Positions 62,604 through 64,000 of a DNA stretch of 64,000 nucleotides are shown piece by piece. The translations under genes were made by a program, and so were the position numbers. The notes beneath the pieces are model-generated. The model was not told where the DNA came from. It saw only the letters and a program-made list of their open reading frames with translations, and made no database searches. Source of the DNA: Hypomesus transpacificus (taxonomy: Eukaryota; Chordata; Actinopteri; Osmeriformes; Osmeridae); assembly GCF_021917145.1 (NCBI RefSeq), contig NC_061078.1, positions 953,466-1,017,465 on the forward strand. Direction: 5' to 3'. How positions within the stretch are numbered: position 1 is the first letter of the stretch; each line of letters opens with the position of its first letter.

Positions 62604-64000
62604 GTAAACACACACACACACACGTGTATATATATATATATATATATATTAGAGCTGTCAAACGATTAAAATATTTAATCGCGAATAATCGCATTAATGT
62701 CATAGTTAACTCGCGATTAATCTCAATTAATCGCACATTTGTATCTATTTTAAATGTTCCTTGATTTCTTTTTCATCCATTCTTTTTTCAAATTGTAATG
62801 CTCTTATCGACATGGAAAAGTGGTTTGGATTGCTTCGTGCAAATGTTTTTTTTTTAATTGAAAACAACATTGCAATCGCCTGGCTTTGACGAGCAGGCGG
62901 AGAATTCGCATCAGCTGTGTGCTTGGCTGTGTGCCATCAAAATTATATTTTCGACTCCACGACGTGCTGCGATGATAGCTCATTCCCTCCGGCTCAGTTC
63001 ACAACGACAGAACACACTGATCACTTTGGTCTTGTCAATGGAACCATTTGGCAACCTTTTAAAAGTAAACTTTCCATTCAGAATCTTATTGGCATCCATT
63101 TCGGCGTCTGGCGCTGGCAATCAACTCAAAACATAACGTTAGCCTACTACCAGAGAATGTCTAATATCCGTAAACGGGCTCTGCTACGACTGTTTAGCCG
63201 GCTCGCAAGCCCAAACATGTGGGTGTGGCGTGCCTGTTGTTTTGTTTCCGGTCTAGCTAGATCCGGTGTGGTATTGTAGTTTTTCTATTGTCAGTGGTTG
63301 TTGCAACAGAATGTGAAAAAAAACTACAAAGTTTGCTAGGTCAAAAAGAGCCGGACCATTCAAATATGGGAAATAAAATTCCCATGGTTCCCGCCTTAAT
63401 AACTTTGCCGTCCAATCACCGATTTTATTTCTGAAAACTGCCAGATACTCATGACAACTTAAGCTCAAAGCACATATCATTGGTTAAGGGGTTTATGGGA
63501 GGGGGAAATAAATGTATCGTCTGCAACGGCAGCCATTGTTTTCCGAGGCGGAGCCAGAGCGGAGACCATGGGAGATTGCCTACAGTGTTAGATTTACAGC
63601 TTCGAATTGAAATCGGAGACGATATTATGAGTAAAGACAAGTTCCTTGATATGTGTTGTCAATATTGTCAATTAAAAGTCTCAACTTTTTACTTACGAAG
63701 AATTTGTTTGTGGGAGTGACGCAAGTTTTTTCAGGAAAGAATGACGTGTCCGGCTTGGCGGTTTGTGACAGGCAGCTATGACGGTAGTAGCACTGTTTAC
63801 CTTCGATTTGAGCAGATTTATAAAAAAACTTGGAAAAACAACATTACCTAGCTAGATTATGTACACTGTAAGCTAAATGTACATGCCTTGTTTGGCCAAT
63901 TCGGTCGATTGTGGAAGAATCTCGAACGTATTTTAGTTATCGAGAGGAGTATCCAGCCATAGCGCTAGCTACTTTTGGGACAGGATAATTCCGGTTTCCC
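62604..64000. other. micall2 intron 9 with hAT-like end; no further exon seen
   Basis: CA and TA repeats (62607-62650) are followed by TAGAGCTGTCAAACGATTAA (62651), the terminus of a common fish hAT-like element. Its other end is not visible before 64000. I see no micall2 exon here. Confidence 0.55.

Overview
The window looks like teleost fish nuclear DNA. Its genes are multi-exon with GT-AG introns, it is extremely rich in micro- and minisatellites, and it carries fish-type DNA transposons, L2/Rex1-like LINE tails and a tRNA-derived SINE with an L2-like tail. Three recognisable conserved genes and one tandem zinc-finger family occupy it. The species cannot be fixed from sequence alone; a euteleost (for example a smelt-like fish) is only a guess from the SINE type.

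Layout. 1-2367: repeats, no gene. 2368-7322 (minus): TXNDC11, eleven coding exons, with one apparent frameshift in a G11 tract. 8557-37597 (minus): four tandem paralogues of a C2H2 zinc-finger gene. Each is built as exon 1 (module A), exon 2 (module B plus a second A, here A') and exon 3 (a second B plus fingers). Units 1, 3 and 4 are open across all three exons (701, 613 and 585 residues predicted); unit 2 is a pseudogene. The spacers and introns hold foldback DNA transposons, MITEs, LINE tails, a solo LTR and minisatellites. Because the units are duplicates, they give empty-site controls for several insertions. 38798-47030 (plus): a GAA-type lysosomal alpha-glucosidase, 20 coding exons, 962 residues. 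47031-53252: about 6 kb of tandem repeats, including 1.6 kb of CT-rich sequence. 53253-62603 and beyond (plus): micall2, nine coding exons visible, truncated by the window end.

The genes do not form a pathway. TXNDC11 is an ER thioredoxin-like protein, GAA degrades lysosomal glycogen, MICALL2 is a Rab/actin junction-trafficking scaffold, and the zinc-finger cluster resembles fast-evolving lineage-specific DNA-binding families.

The most unusual theme is that tandem repeats sit on exon-intron junctions in all three conserved genes, so real splice donors or acceptors are copied many times. In GAA, exon 14 is followed by nine identical in-frame donors spaced 30 bp apart, and exon 17 is preceded by sixteen acceptor copies spaced about 45 bp apart. 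The second theme is the duplicated A-B module in the zinc-finger genes, carried on a phase 1-1 exon that could be skipped in frame. The third is a pair of foldback transposons inside unit 1 and its flank, one carrying the same small ORF in both arms.
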